DNA of 64,000 nt from Verrucomicrobiia bacterium (GTDB lineage Bacteria; Verrucomicrobiota; Verrucomicrobiia; Limisphaerales; UBA1100), in the NCBI GenBank assembly GCA_014239365.1, contig JAAZZB010000031.1, forward strand, positions 44,587 through 108,586, read 5' to 3'. The first letter of the stretch is position 1. Each line of letters begins with the position of its first letter. Shown here in pieces: positions 18,954-30,205 of this stretch. The position numbers and the translations under genes are program-made. The notes beneath the pieces were generated by a model, which saw nothing but the letters and a program-made list of their open reading frames with translations, was not told the origin of the DNA and searched no databases.

Positions 18954-20306
18954 TTGAAAAAAACCGTCAATATTATATTTGCACTGTTCGCGCTGACAAT
19001 GCACGCCACAGCGGCGGACGGCCCAAGGCGCGATGCGGTGGTGCGCGCGACGGAGAAGGTGATGCCCGCAGTGGTGAATATCCGCACCGAAACGGTGATG
19101 GAAATCCGCGATCCCTTTGCGGAATTGTTCCGTGATTATTGGAATCCGTTCCACTCACAACCGCGCCGCGACGTACGCCAAAGCCTCGGCTCGGGCGTGA
19201 TCATTGATCCCGAAGGCTATTTGCTGACCAACGATCACGTGGTACGCCGCGCCACGCGCATCCAAGTGCGGCTCAGCGACGGACGCGAGCTGGAGGCCGA
19301 ACGCGTGGCATACAATCAGCGCGCGGATTTGGCGTTGCTCAAACTCAAAGCCAAGCCCGGCACGCAATTCAAAGCTGTCACCTTCGCGCGCGATGACGAT
19401 TTGTTGCTGGGCGAAACCGTGCTCGCACTCGGCAATCCCTTCGGGCTCGGCGGCTCGGTCAGCCGCGGCATTCTCAGCAGCAAAGCCCGGCGCGCGCCCG
19501 AAGCCAACGCCGCGCTCGATGTGGCCAACTGGCTGCAAACCGATGCGGCCATCAACCCCGGTAACAGCGGCGGTCCACTGATCAATCTCGATGGCGAGCT
19601 CATCGGCATCAACGTGGCCATCCATCGGCAAGGACAGGGCCTCGGATTTTCTATTCCCATCAAGCGCGTGAACGCGGCGCTCGGCGACTTTTTCACGCCG
19701 GAATATTTGCGCGGCCTCTGGCTGGGCGCGCGCGTGCGGTTGGATGGCGATCGCTTGCGACTGGCGACCGTAGAGCCGGGGAGCCCCGCCGCTACCGCCG
19801 GGCTTTCGGTCGGCGATACGGTGCTGGAAGTCAACGGCAAGGCGGTGGCTGGTTTTGTGGACTGGGCCAAAGCCATCACCGCGGGCGGGGCGGCCCAAAA
19901 AACAAAAGCAGAGATTCGCATCTTTCGCGGCGGACGCGCACACCCGGTGACAGTCACGATGCAGCCGGAGGAAACGGTGTTTAACGCCAAGCTCATCAAG
20001 CAACGCCTCGGCCTCACAGTGCGGCCACTCACGCGCGCGGTGGCGGAGCAATCGGGGCTTTCGTTTTTTGGCGGATACGTCATCACCGCAGTGGAGGCCG
20101 ATGGCCCGGGGGCGATTGCGAAGCTGGAAAACGGCGGGGTCATCCGCGAGGTCAACGGGCTTACGCCGCCCAACGTGGTGGCCTTCGCGCGGATGGTGCG
20201 CGGATTGAAACGCGGCGAAGCCGTGCGACTGGGAGTCGTTTGGGAAATACGCCGCGGAGCATTCCTCCAACGGCGCAGCGGCGAAGCAACTTTGAAGGCA
20301 CGATAG
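18954..20306 (+). CDS. HtrA/Do-like periplasmic serine protease with PDZ domains
   Basis: SLGSGVIIDPEGYLLTNDHVVRRAT; DLALLKLKA; INPGNSGGPLINLDGELIGINVAI; PDZ SPAATAGLSVGDTVLEVNGKAV. TTG start. Confidence 0.92.
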   Translation: MKKTVNIIFALFALTMHATAADGPRRDAVVRATEKVMPAVVNIRTETVMEIRDPFAELFRDYWNPFHSQPRRDVRQSLGSGVIIDPEGYLLTNDHVVRRATRIQVRLSDGRELEAERVAYNQRADLALLKLKAKPGTQFKAVTFARDDDLLLGETVLALGNPFGLGGSVSRGILSSKARRAPEANAALDVANWLQTDAAINPGNSGGPLINLDGELIGINVAIHRQGQGLGFSIPIKRVNAALGDFFTPEYLRGLWLGARVRLDGDRLRLATVEPGSPAATAGLSVGDTVLEVNGKAVAGFVDWAKAITAGGAAQKTKAEIRIFRGGRAHPVTVTMQPEETVFNAKLIKQRLGLTVRPLTRAVAEQSGLSFFGGYVITAVEADGPGAIAKLENGGVIREVNGLTPPNVVAFARMVRGLKRGEAVRLGVVWEIRRGAFLQRRSGEATLKAR

Positions 20307-21284
20307 ATGGCGGACGACACTCACGACATCCCCGCGCCCAAGCCAATGATTGAGGTGGAAAACCTCACCAAACTTTATGGCAGCCGTCCGGCGATTCGCG
20401 ATATTTCTTTTACTGTAGGACGCGGTGAGATTGTCGGTTTCCTGGGCCCCAACGGCGCGGGCAAAAGCACGACCATGCGTATCCTCGCCGGATTTCTAGC
20501 CGCCACCGAAGGCACCGTGCGCATTGCCGGTCACGACGTGGCGGGTGCCTCGCGGGAAGTGCGCCGGCGCGTGGGGTTTATGCCGGAAAATAATCCGCTG
20601 CATTCGGATATGCGCGTGCGGGAATATCTGAAATTTCGCGCGCGGCTCAAAGGACTGGGGCGGCAAGCCAGCCGCGATCGCGTGGATACGGTGATCGAAC
20701 AATTTGACCTCACCGATGCCGCGCGGCAAATGATTGGCGAACTTTCCAAAGGCTACCGCCAACGCGTGGGTTTGGCCGATGCACTGGTGCACGAGCCGGC
20801 GGTGATTATTCTCGATGAACCCACCATCGGACTCGATCCGCATCAAGTGCGCACCGTGCGGCAATGTATTAAACAGCTCGCAGAAAATCATACGGTTTTG
20901 ATTTCATCGCACATTTTGCCGGAGGTGGAGGTGACGTGTTCGAAGCTAATGATTTTCCACGAAGGGCGCGTTGTAGCGGCGGACACGCCGGCTAATTTGG
21001 AGATGAAACTCGGCGGCCAACAACGCATCACCGTGGAACTGGAAGCGGAGCCGGACGTTTTGGAAACGGCGTGGGAGGAAATGGCCGAGGTCGAACATCA
21101 CCGCATCACACCGGCGGAGGGACGCTTTCAGCGCTGTCGCATCACGCCGCGCGATGGGATGGATTTGCGTCCGGAAATTTCCGCGCTTGCGCGCACGCGT
21201 GGCTGGCCGTTGCGTGAACTAACGCGTGACCGGCACACGTTGGAGGATATTTTTGTGCACATCACGCGAAAGGACGAAGACTAA
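20307..21284 (+). CDS. ABC transporter ATP-binding protein (GldA-like)
   Basis: GFLGPNGAGKSTTMRILAG Walker A, LSKGYRQRVGLADALVHEPAVIILDEPTIGLDPHQ signature/Walker B. Confidence 0.93.
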   Translation: MADDTHDIPAPKPMIEVENLTKLYGSRPAIRDISFTVGRGEIVGFLGPNGAGKSTTMRILAGFLAATEGTVRIAGHDVAGASREVRRRVGFMPENNPLHSDMRVREYLKFRARLKGLGRQASRDRVDTVIEQFDLTDAARQMIGELSKGYRQRVGLADALVHEPAVIILDEPTIGLDPHQVRTVRQCIKQLAENHTVLISSHILPEVEVTCSKLMIFHEGRVVAADTPANLEMKLGGQQRITVELEAEPDVLETAWEEMAEVEHHRITPAEGRFQRCRITPRDGMDLRPEISALARTRGWPLRELTRDRHTLEDIFVHITRKDED

Positions 21285-22036
21285 TGGGCACGTTCATCAC
21301 TTTAACACGGCGCGAGTTGGCCGGACATTTTTTGTCGTTCCGCGGCTATGTGATTTTGGCAGGCGTGCAGTTTCTGCTGGGGCTGAGTCTGCTGCTCATT
21401 GTAGACGCGCTCAACAACAAGCCCTTTGATTTGCCCATCACGGAAAAATTCCCAAGCACGGGTTTGTTTTGGTTGGTGCTGCTGTTGGTTACGCCGGTGA
21501 TTACAATGCGCACTTTCGCACGCGAAAAATCCACCGGCACATTTGAGACGCTGATGACGGCGCCGGTGAGCGATCTGCAGGTGGTGCTTGCGAAATTCAG
21601 CGGGGCGTTTGGGTTTTATTTGCTGACGTTTCTGCCGATGATGGCGTTTCCCTTTATTCTCAAGCACTACGCAGCGGTGTTTCCGGAGGTGGACACCGGG
21701 CCGGTGGCGAGCACCTTTCTCGGCATCGCGCTGATTGGTTCGTTTTTTATGGCGCTCGGCTGCTTTGCCTCAAGCCTCACGCGCAGCCAAATCGTCGCTG
21801 CGATGGCGAGCTTCACGCTGGGCACGGGGATTTTTATGGTGGGTTTGCTGGGGGAAATCAGTCCGCCCACGGACACGCCGCTGTACGCCGCGTTGCGATA
21901 TATTTCGGTGCTGGAACATATGAAGGATTTTTCGTCGGGCATCATTGATTCGCGGCACGTGATTTTTTATCTGAGCCTCACGGCGGTGTTTTTGTTTCTC
22001 ACCTGCCAAACCATCGGCAGCCGACGCTGGAAATAA
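21284..22036 (+). CDS. ABC-2 type permease (GldF-like)
   Basis: ITLTRRELAGHFLSFRGYVILAG; TMRTFAREKSTGTFETLMTAPVSDLQVVLAKF; six TM-like segments; overlaps ATPase stop codon. Confidence 0.88.
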   Translation: MGTFITLTRRELAGHFLSFRGYVILAGVQFLLGLSLLLIVDALNNKPFDLPITEKFPSTGLFWLVLLLVTPVITMRTFAREKSTGTFETLMTAPVSDLQVVLAKFSGAFGFYLLTFLPMMAFPFILKHYAAVFPEVDTGPVASTFLGIALIGSFFMALGCFASSLTRSQIVAAMASFTLGTGIFMVGLLGEISPPTDTPLYAALRYISVLEHMKDFSSGIIDSRHVIFYLSLTAVFLFLTCQTIGSRRWK

Positions 22037-23512
22037 ATGAGTACACCCGGAAATGAAAGTTACTCGACCGGTCGCCGTTGGGGCGGTTGGGTGAACTGCG
22101 CGCTGGCGGTGCTCTCGGTGTTGGCGCTGGCGGCGATGGCGAATTACCTGTCGTACCGACATTATACACGGGCGTCGGTCTCGGAAAATATCGACCTCGA
22201 GTTTTCCTCGCGCACGAAGCTGATGCTGCGGCAGTTGGACAACGAGGTGATGGTGACGGTGTTTTATGATGAGGAAGAATCCACGCGAGTGATGGTGCTG
22301 GAGTTGTTGAAAAAATATCAGCACGCCAATCCGCTGGTGCGCTTCACCGCAGTAAATCCCCTGCGCGAACCGGCCAAAGCGCGGGAAGTCATCCGCCGTT
22401 GTCGGCTGCCGGAGCAGGCGCGCAACCTCATTATTTTCGAGGCCAACCAGCGGATGCAAATTATCACGCACGGTCAGCTTACCAAAATGGACGCCGCCGG
22501 CCGCACGGCACAAGGCGAGCTGGTGTTCAAGCGCACGGCGTTTCTTGGTGAGCTGCATTTCACTTCCGCCATCAACGCGGTTTCCAATCCGGTGGCGCCG
22601 CAGGTTTATTTTCTCACCGGCCACGGCGAGCACAGCCCTACCAATACGGGCAGCGCCGGCTACACCAAATGCCTGCGGCTATTGACCGATCTCGGTGCGG
22701 TAGCCGCGCCGCTCCAACTCAACCGCGGCACAAGCATTCCCGCCGATTGCCGCTTGCTGGTGCTGGCCGGGCCGCGCACGGAAATCGACCCCACGGAACG
22801 CGCCAAGCTGGAGCAGTTTTTGCAAAATGGCGGGCGGATGTTGGTGCTGCTAAATCGGGATTCCCGCGCGGGTCTCGAGTTCCTGCTCGAGCGTTGGGCG
22901 GTGACGGCGCACAACGATGTGATTCTCGATCCCGAAAATACTTTGGGCGATGGCACGCTGCGGGTGCAGCAATTTATGCCGCATCCATCCGTGCGCGCGC
23001 TACAAAAAGGCGAGCTTTCGGTTCGGCTACTGATGCCGCGCGGCGTGGAGGCAAACACCGAAAGCGCGCTGGCCGCCGAAGGCACGCAGGCCACGACGTT
23101 GATGGTCACCGGCGCCACGGCCACCGCGCGGGAAACCAGCGTCCAAGGCCCGGCGGACGTGACGCGCACGGGCTCGCTGTCCGTCGCTGTGGCGGTGGAG
23201 AAAGGCGCCATCCCGGGAGTGCAGGCCGAGAACGCCGCACGGGTCACGCGGATGGTGGTGGTGGGCGACTCCGCGTTCCTGCGCAATGACCGAATTGATA
23301 CGGACGCCAACCGCGAGTTTGCGTGGCACTCCATCAACTGGCTGCTCAACCGCGCCGCGCTGCTCAAAGGCATCGGCCCCAAACCCATTCACGAATATCG
23401 ATTTGAATATACCCAACCGCAAAAGCACCGGATGTTTGCGCTGCTGCTCGTCATCCTGCCAGCCGGCACGCTGTTGCTCGGCGCGATGGTGTGGCTGCGA
23501 CGGCGTGCCTAA
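22037..23512 (+). CDS. GldG-like ABC-type auxiliary protein
   Basis: Follows GldA/F homologues; YFLTGHGEHSPTN, LLVLAGPRTEIDPTERAKLEQFLQNGGRMLVLLNRDS; C-terminal TM. Confidence 0.85.
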   Translation: MSTPGNESYSTGRRWGGWVNCALAVLSVLALAAMANYLSYRHYTRASVSENIDLEFSSRTKLMLRQLDNEVMVTVFYDEEESTRVMVLELLKKYQHANPLVRFTAVNPLREPAKAREVIRRCRLPEQARNLIIFEANQRMQIITHGQLTKMDAAGRTAQGELVFKRTAFLGELHFTSAINAVSNPVAPQVYFLTGHGEHSPTNTGSAGYTKCLRLLTDLGAVAAPLQLNRGTSIPADCRLLVLAGPRTEIDPTERAKLEQFLQNGGRMLVLLNRDSRAGLEFLLERWAVTAHNDVILDPENTLGDGTLRVQQFMPHPSVRALQKGELSVRLLMPRGVEANTESALAAEGTQATTLMVTGATATARETSVQGPADVTRTGSLSVAVAVEKGAIPGVQAENAARVTRMVVVGDSAFLRNDRIDTDANREFAWHSINWLLNRAALLKGIGPKPIHEYRFEYTQPQKHRMFALLLVILPAGTLLLGAMVWLRRRA

Positions 23513-23520
23513 ATAAACGG

Positions 23521-25323
23521 ATGATTACGAAACAAACAATTTGGCTGCTCGGCGCGGTAGCGGTGGTGTTCGGCTACATTTGGGCTTTCGAGCACGAACC
23601 CACGCCGGAGCCTTCCGAGGTGCCGACATTGTGGGCAGCGTTCAAGCCCGCCGATATTCGCGCGGTGCGCATCACTTACGGCACCAACACATTCCGCCTC
23701 CAACACGATGCCGGCCAATGGCGGTTCACCGAGCCGATGCCTTATCCTGCACAGGCCGAGCCGGTGATGGCGCTGCTGCATTCCTGCGTGAACCTGACCG
23801 CCACCGATTACTTGAAGCCGGGCGAAGTGAGCCACCTATCCGATTTCGAATTGGCCCCGCCCAAAGTCATCCTGCACCTGGAGCGCGATGACGGCAAACC
23901 TCTGGAGCTACGGCTCGGCAGCGAAGTGTTGCTGAGCCATTCCTTGTACGCACAAACTTCGGGCAACGAAGGGGTATTTGTTTTGCCCAAACAATTCCTG
24001 AGCAATTTCCCCGCGGGCAATCACGTGTGGCGCGATCGCCGCGTGTTTCACCTTGGCCAACGCGAGGCAACGGTGGACACCGTAATGATGCGCAATGGGC
24101 CGCTGCGGATGACGCTCAATCGTCCGGCCACCAATCAAGTTTGGAGCGTCACCCAGCCCGAACCGGTGAAGCGCGGCAACAGCCAATACATCCAGCAGTT
24201 GATCACGCGCTTGTGGCATTGGGAGGTACAACATTTTGTTCCGGATCAACACGCCGCCCAGCTCGAGGCATTCGGCCTGCGCCCGCCCGCAGCGGAACTG
24301 GAACTGCGGCAGGGCACCAACCGTCTGGCGTGGGTGCAGTTTGGCCACAGCCCCACCAATCAACCGGGGCTGGTTTATGCGCGGCTGATGAATCAATCCA
24401 ACGTGGTCATCGTCGCACGCGCCGAACTGGAGCCTTTGCGCGCCAAGGACTGGGCGTTTTGCGACCGCCACCTCGCCACCCGCTTTGTGCCCAGCGACCT
24501 CGCCCGCATTGAGGTCATGGCCAACGAACCCTTTGCCCTCGCGCAAAACACCAACGGCGTGTGGAGCCTCACCGCGCCCGCGCCACTGCCGGCGGATCAG
24601 GAACTGGTGTTTGAATTACTCAAAAATCTCAGCCAACTTCAGGCCATGGATCGCGCGGCGGAAGTGGTCGCCAACTTCGGCGAATACGGCCTTGCCCAGC
24701 CGAGCGCCCGTTTCACGCTGCACAATCGCGGCGGCACCAACACGGTGCGATCAAGCATTTCCTTTGGCGCGGCAGCGAAAAATTCGGATCAACTCTACGC
24801 ACGCCGCCACGATGAGGACACCGCCTACACCGTGGCCCGCGCCGATCGCCAGCGGTTGCCTTCGTGGCCGTATCAATTGCGCGACCGCCAACTGTGGCAA
24901 TTCACCGGCAAGGATGTGGCAAAGCTTACCGTGACCCTCGGCGACAAAGTCGCCACGCTGGAACGCAACAACGCCGGCCAATGGACGCAACCGGGGCGAC
25001 AACTTTCGGCAAAGGAAACCAGTGAAATCAATTTGGCACTGGATCAACTCGGGCAATTCCAAGCCCGCGACTGGACCGCGCGCGGCGATGACAAGCGCGG
25101 GGTGTACGGGATTCTCAAGGAGAAAAAATCGCTAACGCTGCAACTGCGGCGAGACGGAAAAACGATTGAACGCAAACTGGAATTCGGCCGACGCTCCACT
25201 CGCCGCAATCCTTTTGCGATGGCCACGGATCCATTGAAGCAGGAGCCGGTGGTGTTTGAATTTCCTCTGGAAATTTACGAGGACTCAGTGTTCGATCTAT
25301 TAAGGCTAACGCAAACGCGTTAG
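23521..25323 (+). CDS. DUF4340 domain-containing protein
   Basis: N-terminal TM, repeated ADIRAVRI...VWSLTAPAPLPADQELVFELLKNLSQLQAMDRAAE-type modules; downstream of GldG-like gene. Start ATG 23521. Confidence 0.82.
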   Translation: MITKQTIWLLGAVAVVFGYIWAFEHEPTPEPSEVPTLWAAFKPADIRAVRITYGTNTFRLQHDAGQWRFTEPMPYPAQAEPVMALLHSCVNLTATDYLKPGEVSHLSDFELAPPKVILHLERDDGKPLELRLGSEVLLSHSLYAQTSGNEGVFVLPKQFLSNFPAGNHVWRDRRVFHLGQREATVDTVMMRNGPLRMTLNRPATNQVWSVTQPEPVKRGNSQYIQQLITRLWHWEVQHFVPDQHAAQLEAFGLRPPAAELELRQGTNRLAWVQFGHSPTNQPGLVYARLMNQSNVVIVARAELEPLRAKDWAFCDRHLATRFVPSDLARIEVMANEPFALAQNTNGVWSLTAPAPLPADQELVFELLKNLSQLQAMDRAAEVVANFGEYGLAQPSARFTLHNRGGTNTVRSSISFGAAAKNSDQLYARRHDEDTAYTVARADRQRLPSWPYQLRDRQLWQFTGKDVAKLTVTLGDKVATLERNNAGQWTQPGRQLSAKETSEINLALDQLGQFQARDWTARGDDKRGVYGILKEKKSLTLQLRRDGKTIERKLEFGRRSTRRNPFAMATDPLKQEPVVFEFPLEIYEDSVFDLLRLTQTR

Positions 25324-25380
25324 CGGTCACCCAACGCGTTAGCGGTCACCCAACGCGTTAGCGGTCACCCAACGCGTTAG
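25314..25380. repeat. 19-bp tandem repeat AACGCGTTAGCGGTCACCC x3 + partial
   Basis: Units at 25314, 25333, 25352, partial at 25371; exact copies. Confidence 0.95.
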
Positions 25381-25385
25381 TCGCT

Positions 25386-25799
25386 TTATCGTCTGGAACG
25401 CTTCGCCTTGAGTTGGGCGGCGGAGTAAAGGATCGCTTGGTTGAGCGCTTTCGCTTCGTCTTCGGTCATATCGCCGCCTTCTTCGAGTCGCTTCTCGGCC
25501 TTGGCCAAGGCTTCCTCGGCGGCGGCTTCGTCGACGTTGGCACTGTCGATAGCGTTGTCGGTGAGGATGGCGACGTGGTCGCCGGTGATTTCGGCGAAGC
25601 CTTCGCCCACGGCCAGAATTTCTTCCGCGCCGCTGCGTTTGACGACGAGTTCGCCCGCTTGCACTTTGGTCATCAACGGAACGTGGTTCGGGTAAATGCC
25701 CGTGTCGCCCTCGCTGCCGGGGAGGGTGACCATATCCACGTCCTCGGAGTAAATGACTGACTCCGGGGTGACGATTTCAAGTTTGAGCGTGTCGGCCAT
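25386..25799 (-). CDS. atpC: F1Fo ATP synthase subunit epsilon
   Basis: LKLEIVTPESVIYSEDVDMVTLPGSEGDTGIYPNHVPLMTKVQAGEL; operon position. Confidence 0.95.
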   Translation of the reverse strand: MADTLKLEIVTPESVIYSEDVDMVTLPGSEGDTGIYPNHVPLMTKVQAGELVVKRSGAEEILAVGEGFAEITGDHVAILTDNAIDSANVDEAAAEEALAKAEKRLEEGGDMTEDEAKALNQAILYSAAQLKAKRSRR

Positions 25800-25818
25800 T
25801 TTGAAAACGGGTTGACAA

Positions 25819-27282
<1,464 letters not shown>

Positions 27283-27299
27283 TTAAAAATTTATTTTGA

Positions 27300-28184
27300 T
27301 TAATTCCCAAGAGCCATTTGAGCGGTGGTGATTTCCAACAGCTCATTGGTAATCGCCGCCTGACGCATCTTGTTGAACGTAAGCGTAAGATCCTTGATGA
27401 GATCATTCGCGTTGTCGGTCGCGTTTTTCATCGCCACCATCTTCGAGCTAAACTCACTCGCCTTGGCCTCGAGTAAAATTTGGTGCACCTGAAAATTCAA
27501 ATAATGCGGCAGCAACTCACCGAGCACGCAGCCCGCCGAAGGTTCAAAGAGAAATTCGGTGGTGCCACCGGGAAGTTCGGTGGACATTGCTTCGCCCTCC
27601 ACGCCGGCGCTCACGCCTTTGATTTCCGTAATCGGCAGCAGCGTTTGCACCTCGGGCTGTTGCACGACGGTGTTAATGAAATTCGAGAACGCAATGTCCA
27701 CGTGATCCACCTCGCCACTTTCGAAAAGATCCACCGCCATCTTGGTGATCACCCGCGCTTCGGCAAAGGTCGGGCGGTCGGCATAAGAACATTCCGCCGC
27801 CAAATCCCAACCCGCACGCGTGGCGTGCTGCGCGCCTTTACGCCCTGCAGAAATCACGCGTGTGTCGTCCTTAATAAATTCATCGCTCACCAACCGCAAT
27901 AAGTTGGTATTTACCGCGCCGCACATTCCCTTGTCTGTGGTCACGAGAATCAACGCCCGCCGTTCGCCGCCGCGGGATTCCATCAGCGGATGCTCAAAAT
28001 CGCCCGCGTGCGTCACCACCTCGCCGAGCATCCGATTCATCAACTCCGCATACGGCCGGCCGCCCATCGCCGCCTGCTGCGCACGCGCCATCTTGGCCTG
28101 CGCCACCTTCTCCATCGCATTGGTGATCTGCGCTGTTTTCTTGACGGACGTGATCCGCCGCCGAATGTCACGGGTGCTGGGCAT
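27300..28184 (-). CDS. atpG: F1Fo ATP synthase subunit gamma
   Basis: MPSTRDIRRRITSVKKTAQITNAMEKVAQAKMARAQ; C-terminal MKNATDNANDLIKDLTLTFNKMRQAAITNELLEI. Confidence 0.96.
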   Translation of the reverse strand: MPSTRDIRRRITSVKKTAQITNAMEKVAQAKMARAQQAAMGGRPYAELMNRMLGEVVTHAGDFEHPLMESRGGERRALILVTTDKGMCGAVNTNLLRLVSDEFIKDDTRVISAGRKGAQHATRAGWDLAAECSYADRPTFAEARVITKMAVDLFESGEVDHVDIAFSNFINTVVQQPEVQTLLPITEIKGVSAGVEGEAMSTELPGGTTEFLFEPSAGCVLGELLPHYLNFQVHQILLEAKASEFSSKMVAMKNATDNANDLIKDLTLTFNKMRQAAITNELLEITTAQMALGN

Positions 28185-28192
28185 TGAGTTCG

Positions 28193-29725
28193 TTACTTAT
28201 TAGCTGACTTAAAATCTTCGAAGGCGGATTTGAGGTCGGCCTCGGTGGCGTCGTCGAGTTTGCCTTCGGTGACGATTTTGTTCAGCAAATCGGCTTTGCG
28301 ATCCTGCAAATAGGCGGTGAGGGATTCCTGTGTGGACTCCATTGCATCCACGGCCACGTCGTCGAAGTGGCCGTTTTGCACGCCCCACAAAATACTCACC
28401 TGCACCGGCACGGGCACGGGTTTGAATTGCGCCTGCTTGAACACTTCCACGATGCGTTTGCCGCGTTCGAGCTTGGCTTTGGTGGCATCGTCGAGGTCGC
28501 TGCCGAACTGCGCGAAGGCCGCCAGCTCGCGGAATTGCGCGAGGTCCAGCTTGATGGTGCCGGAGACTTGCTTCATCGCCTTGGTCTGCGCGGCAGAACC
28601 CACGCGGCTCACGGAGAGGCCCACCGAAATGGCGGGACGCACGCCTTGATAAAAAAGGTCGGTCTCCAAAAAGAGCTGACCGTCGGTGATGGAAATCACG
28701 TTGGTCGGAATGTATGCCGACACGTCGCCCGCTTGCGTTTCGATGATGGGCAACGCGGTAAGCGACCCACCGCCGGCATCGTCGGACAATCGCGCCGCGC
28801 GCTCGAGCAAGCGGCTGTGCAAATAAAATACATCGCCGGGATACGCCTCGCGACCGGACGGCCGTTTGAGCACCAGCGAAACCTGCCGGTAAGCCACCGC
28901 GTGTTTGGACAAATCATCGTACACGATCAGCGCGTCCATGTTGTTGTCCATAAACCACTCACCCATCGACGCACCGGCAAAGGGCGCGAGGAATTGGTTC
29001 GTCGCGGAATCACTCGCCGTGGCGGCCACCACGATGGTGTGCTCCAGTGCGCCGTTTTCCTCGAGGTCTTGAATGACCTTCGCGACGTTGGCGCGCTTTT
29101 GGCCGATGGCCACGTAAATAGAATAGAGCGGCCGGAAATTCGGGTCGCCACTTTCGAGGCCCTCTTTATTGATGCGGGCGTTATTGATGATCGCGTCGAT
29201 GCAGACCGCAGTCTTGCCGGTTTGGCGATCGCCAATCACCAGCTCGCGTTGGCCGCGGCCAATTGGGATCATCGCGTCCACCGCCATCACGCCGGTTTGA
29301 ACGGGTTGGCTGACGGATTTGCGTTTGATAATGCCGGGCGCAATTTTTTCCACCGGATAATTTGCTTCGGCGGCGATGTCGCCTTTGCCGTCGATCGGCC
29401 GACCGAGCGCATCCACCACGCGACCGAGCAGCGCCTTGCCCACGGGCACAGACAGCAGCTTGCCGGTGGTCTTCACCTCATCGCCCTCGGCGATGCCGGT
29501 GTGGTCGCCGAGAATCACCGCGCCCACTTCCGTCTCCTCGAGGTTCAATGCGAGGCCCATCACTCCGCTGCCGAAGTCGAGCATCTCGTTCATCATCGCG
29601 CCGGTGAGGCCTTCGATTTTCGCCACGCCATCACCGATCTCGCGCACCGTGCCCACGTTCTCGCGTGCCACATCTGTTTTCGCGCCCGCGATTTGGGCTT
29701 CAATATCCTGCAGTAGGTTGCTCAT
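28193..29725 (-). CDS. atpA: F1Fo ATP synthase subunit alpha
   Basis: [76 protein letters not shown]. Confidence 0.98.
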   Translation of the reverse strand: MSNLLQDIEAQIAGAKTDVARENVGTVREIGDGVAKIEGLTGAMMNEMLDFGSGVMGLALNLEETEVGAVILGDHTGIAEGDEVKTTGKLLSVPVGKALLGRVVDALGRPIDGKGDIAAEANYPVEKIAPGIIKRKSVSQPVQTGVMAVDAMIPIGRGQRELVIGDRQTGKTAVCIDAIINNARINKEGLESGDPNFRPLYSIYVAIGQKRANVAKVIQDLEENGALEHTIVVAATASDSATNQFLAPFAGASMGEWFMDNNMDALIVYDDLSKHAVAYRQVSLVLKRPSGREAYPGDVFYLHSRLLERAARLSDDAGGGSLTALPIIETQAGDVSAYIPTNVISITDGQLFLETDLFYQGVRPAISVGLSVSRVGSAAQTKAMKQVSGTIKLDLAQFRELAAFAQFGSDLDDATKAKLERGKRIVEVFKQAQFKPVPVPVQVSILWGVQNGHFDDVAVDAMESTQESLTAYLQDRKADLLNKIVTEGKLDDATEADLKSAFEDFKSANK

Positions 29726-29746
29726 AATTTTTCGTCGTTAAACTGA

Positions 29747-30139
29747 TTAAAAACTTTCACTCAAAGTGGCCAAGCGCGTCTTCACGCTGCCATCAAAAAC
29801 ATCGTCGCCAATCTTCACCCGCATTCCGCCGATAAGATCCGCGTTCTCCACAAACTCAACCGTCACCTCGCCGTCTTTCAATCGGCCAAGACTCTCGCGC
29901 ACATTGTGCTGCTGCGCATCGTTGAGCGCCACTGCGCTTTCCACACACGCGCTGCGGCTGGAAACATCCAGCTTCACCAAACGCTGCAGCTCCTGCAAAA
30001 TGCCGAAGTACCCGCGCGGCTTTTTCTCAACCACCAACGCCACCGCCTGCCGCACGCGCCCTTCATCCAGCGCGCCCTCAACGTGACAGCTCTTAAAAAG
30101 CTGCTTCGCTTCGCGACGTGATTGTTTGCTGCCTTTCAT
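29747..30139 (-). CDS. atpH: F1Fo ATP synthase subunit delta (short form)
   Basis: C-terminal delta-type NADLIGGMRVKIGDDVFDGSVKTRLATL; operon position; only 130 aa. Confidence 0.88.
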   Translation of the reverse strand: MKGSKQSRREAKQLFKSCHVEGALDEGRVRQAVALVVEKKPRGYFGILQELQRLVKLDVSSRSACVESAVALNDAQQHNVRESLGRLKDGEVTVEFVENADLIGGMRVKIGDDVFDGSVKTRLATLSESF

Positions 30140-30148
30140 TTTGTTTCC

Positions 30149-30197
30149 TGTAGCGGCGCTCTGTGAGCGCCGACGGCGGTCATAGACCGCCGCTACA
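30149..30197. repeat. REPIN-like double hairpin TGTAGCGGCGCTCTGTGAGCGCC-GA-CGGCGGTCATAGACCGCCGCTACA
   Basis: GTAG head at each end in inverted orientation; two internal hairpins; lies between atpF and atpH. Confidence 0.85.
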
Positions 30198-30205
30198 AAT
30201 TATCG

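Noticed and set aside
19155-20324. 389-aa minus-strand ORF (and 19316-20320 frame)
   Set aside because: Antisense to a clear HtrA gene; shadow ORFs.
25314-25380. CRISPR-like direct repeats
   Set aside because: Units are head-to-tail 19-mers with no unique spacers and no cas genes nearby.
28367-29716. 449-aa plus-strand ORF antisense to atpA
   Set aside because: High-GC shadow ORF; His/Arg/Ala-rich low-complexity translation; opposite strand encodes an unmistakable AtpA.
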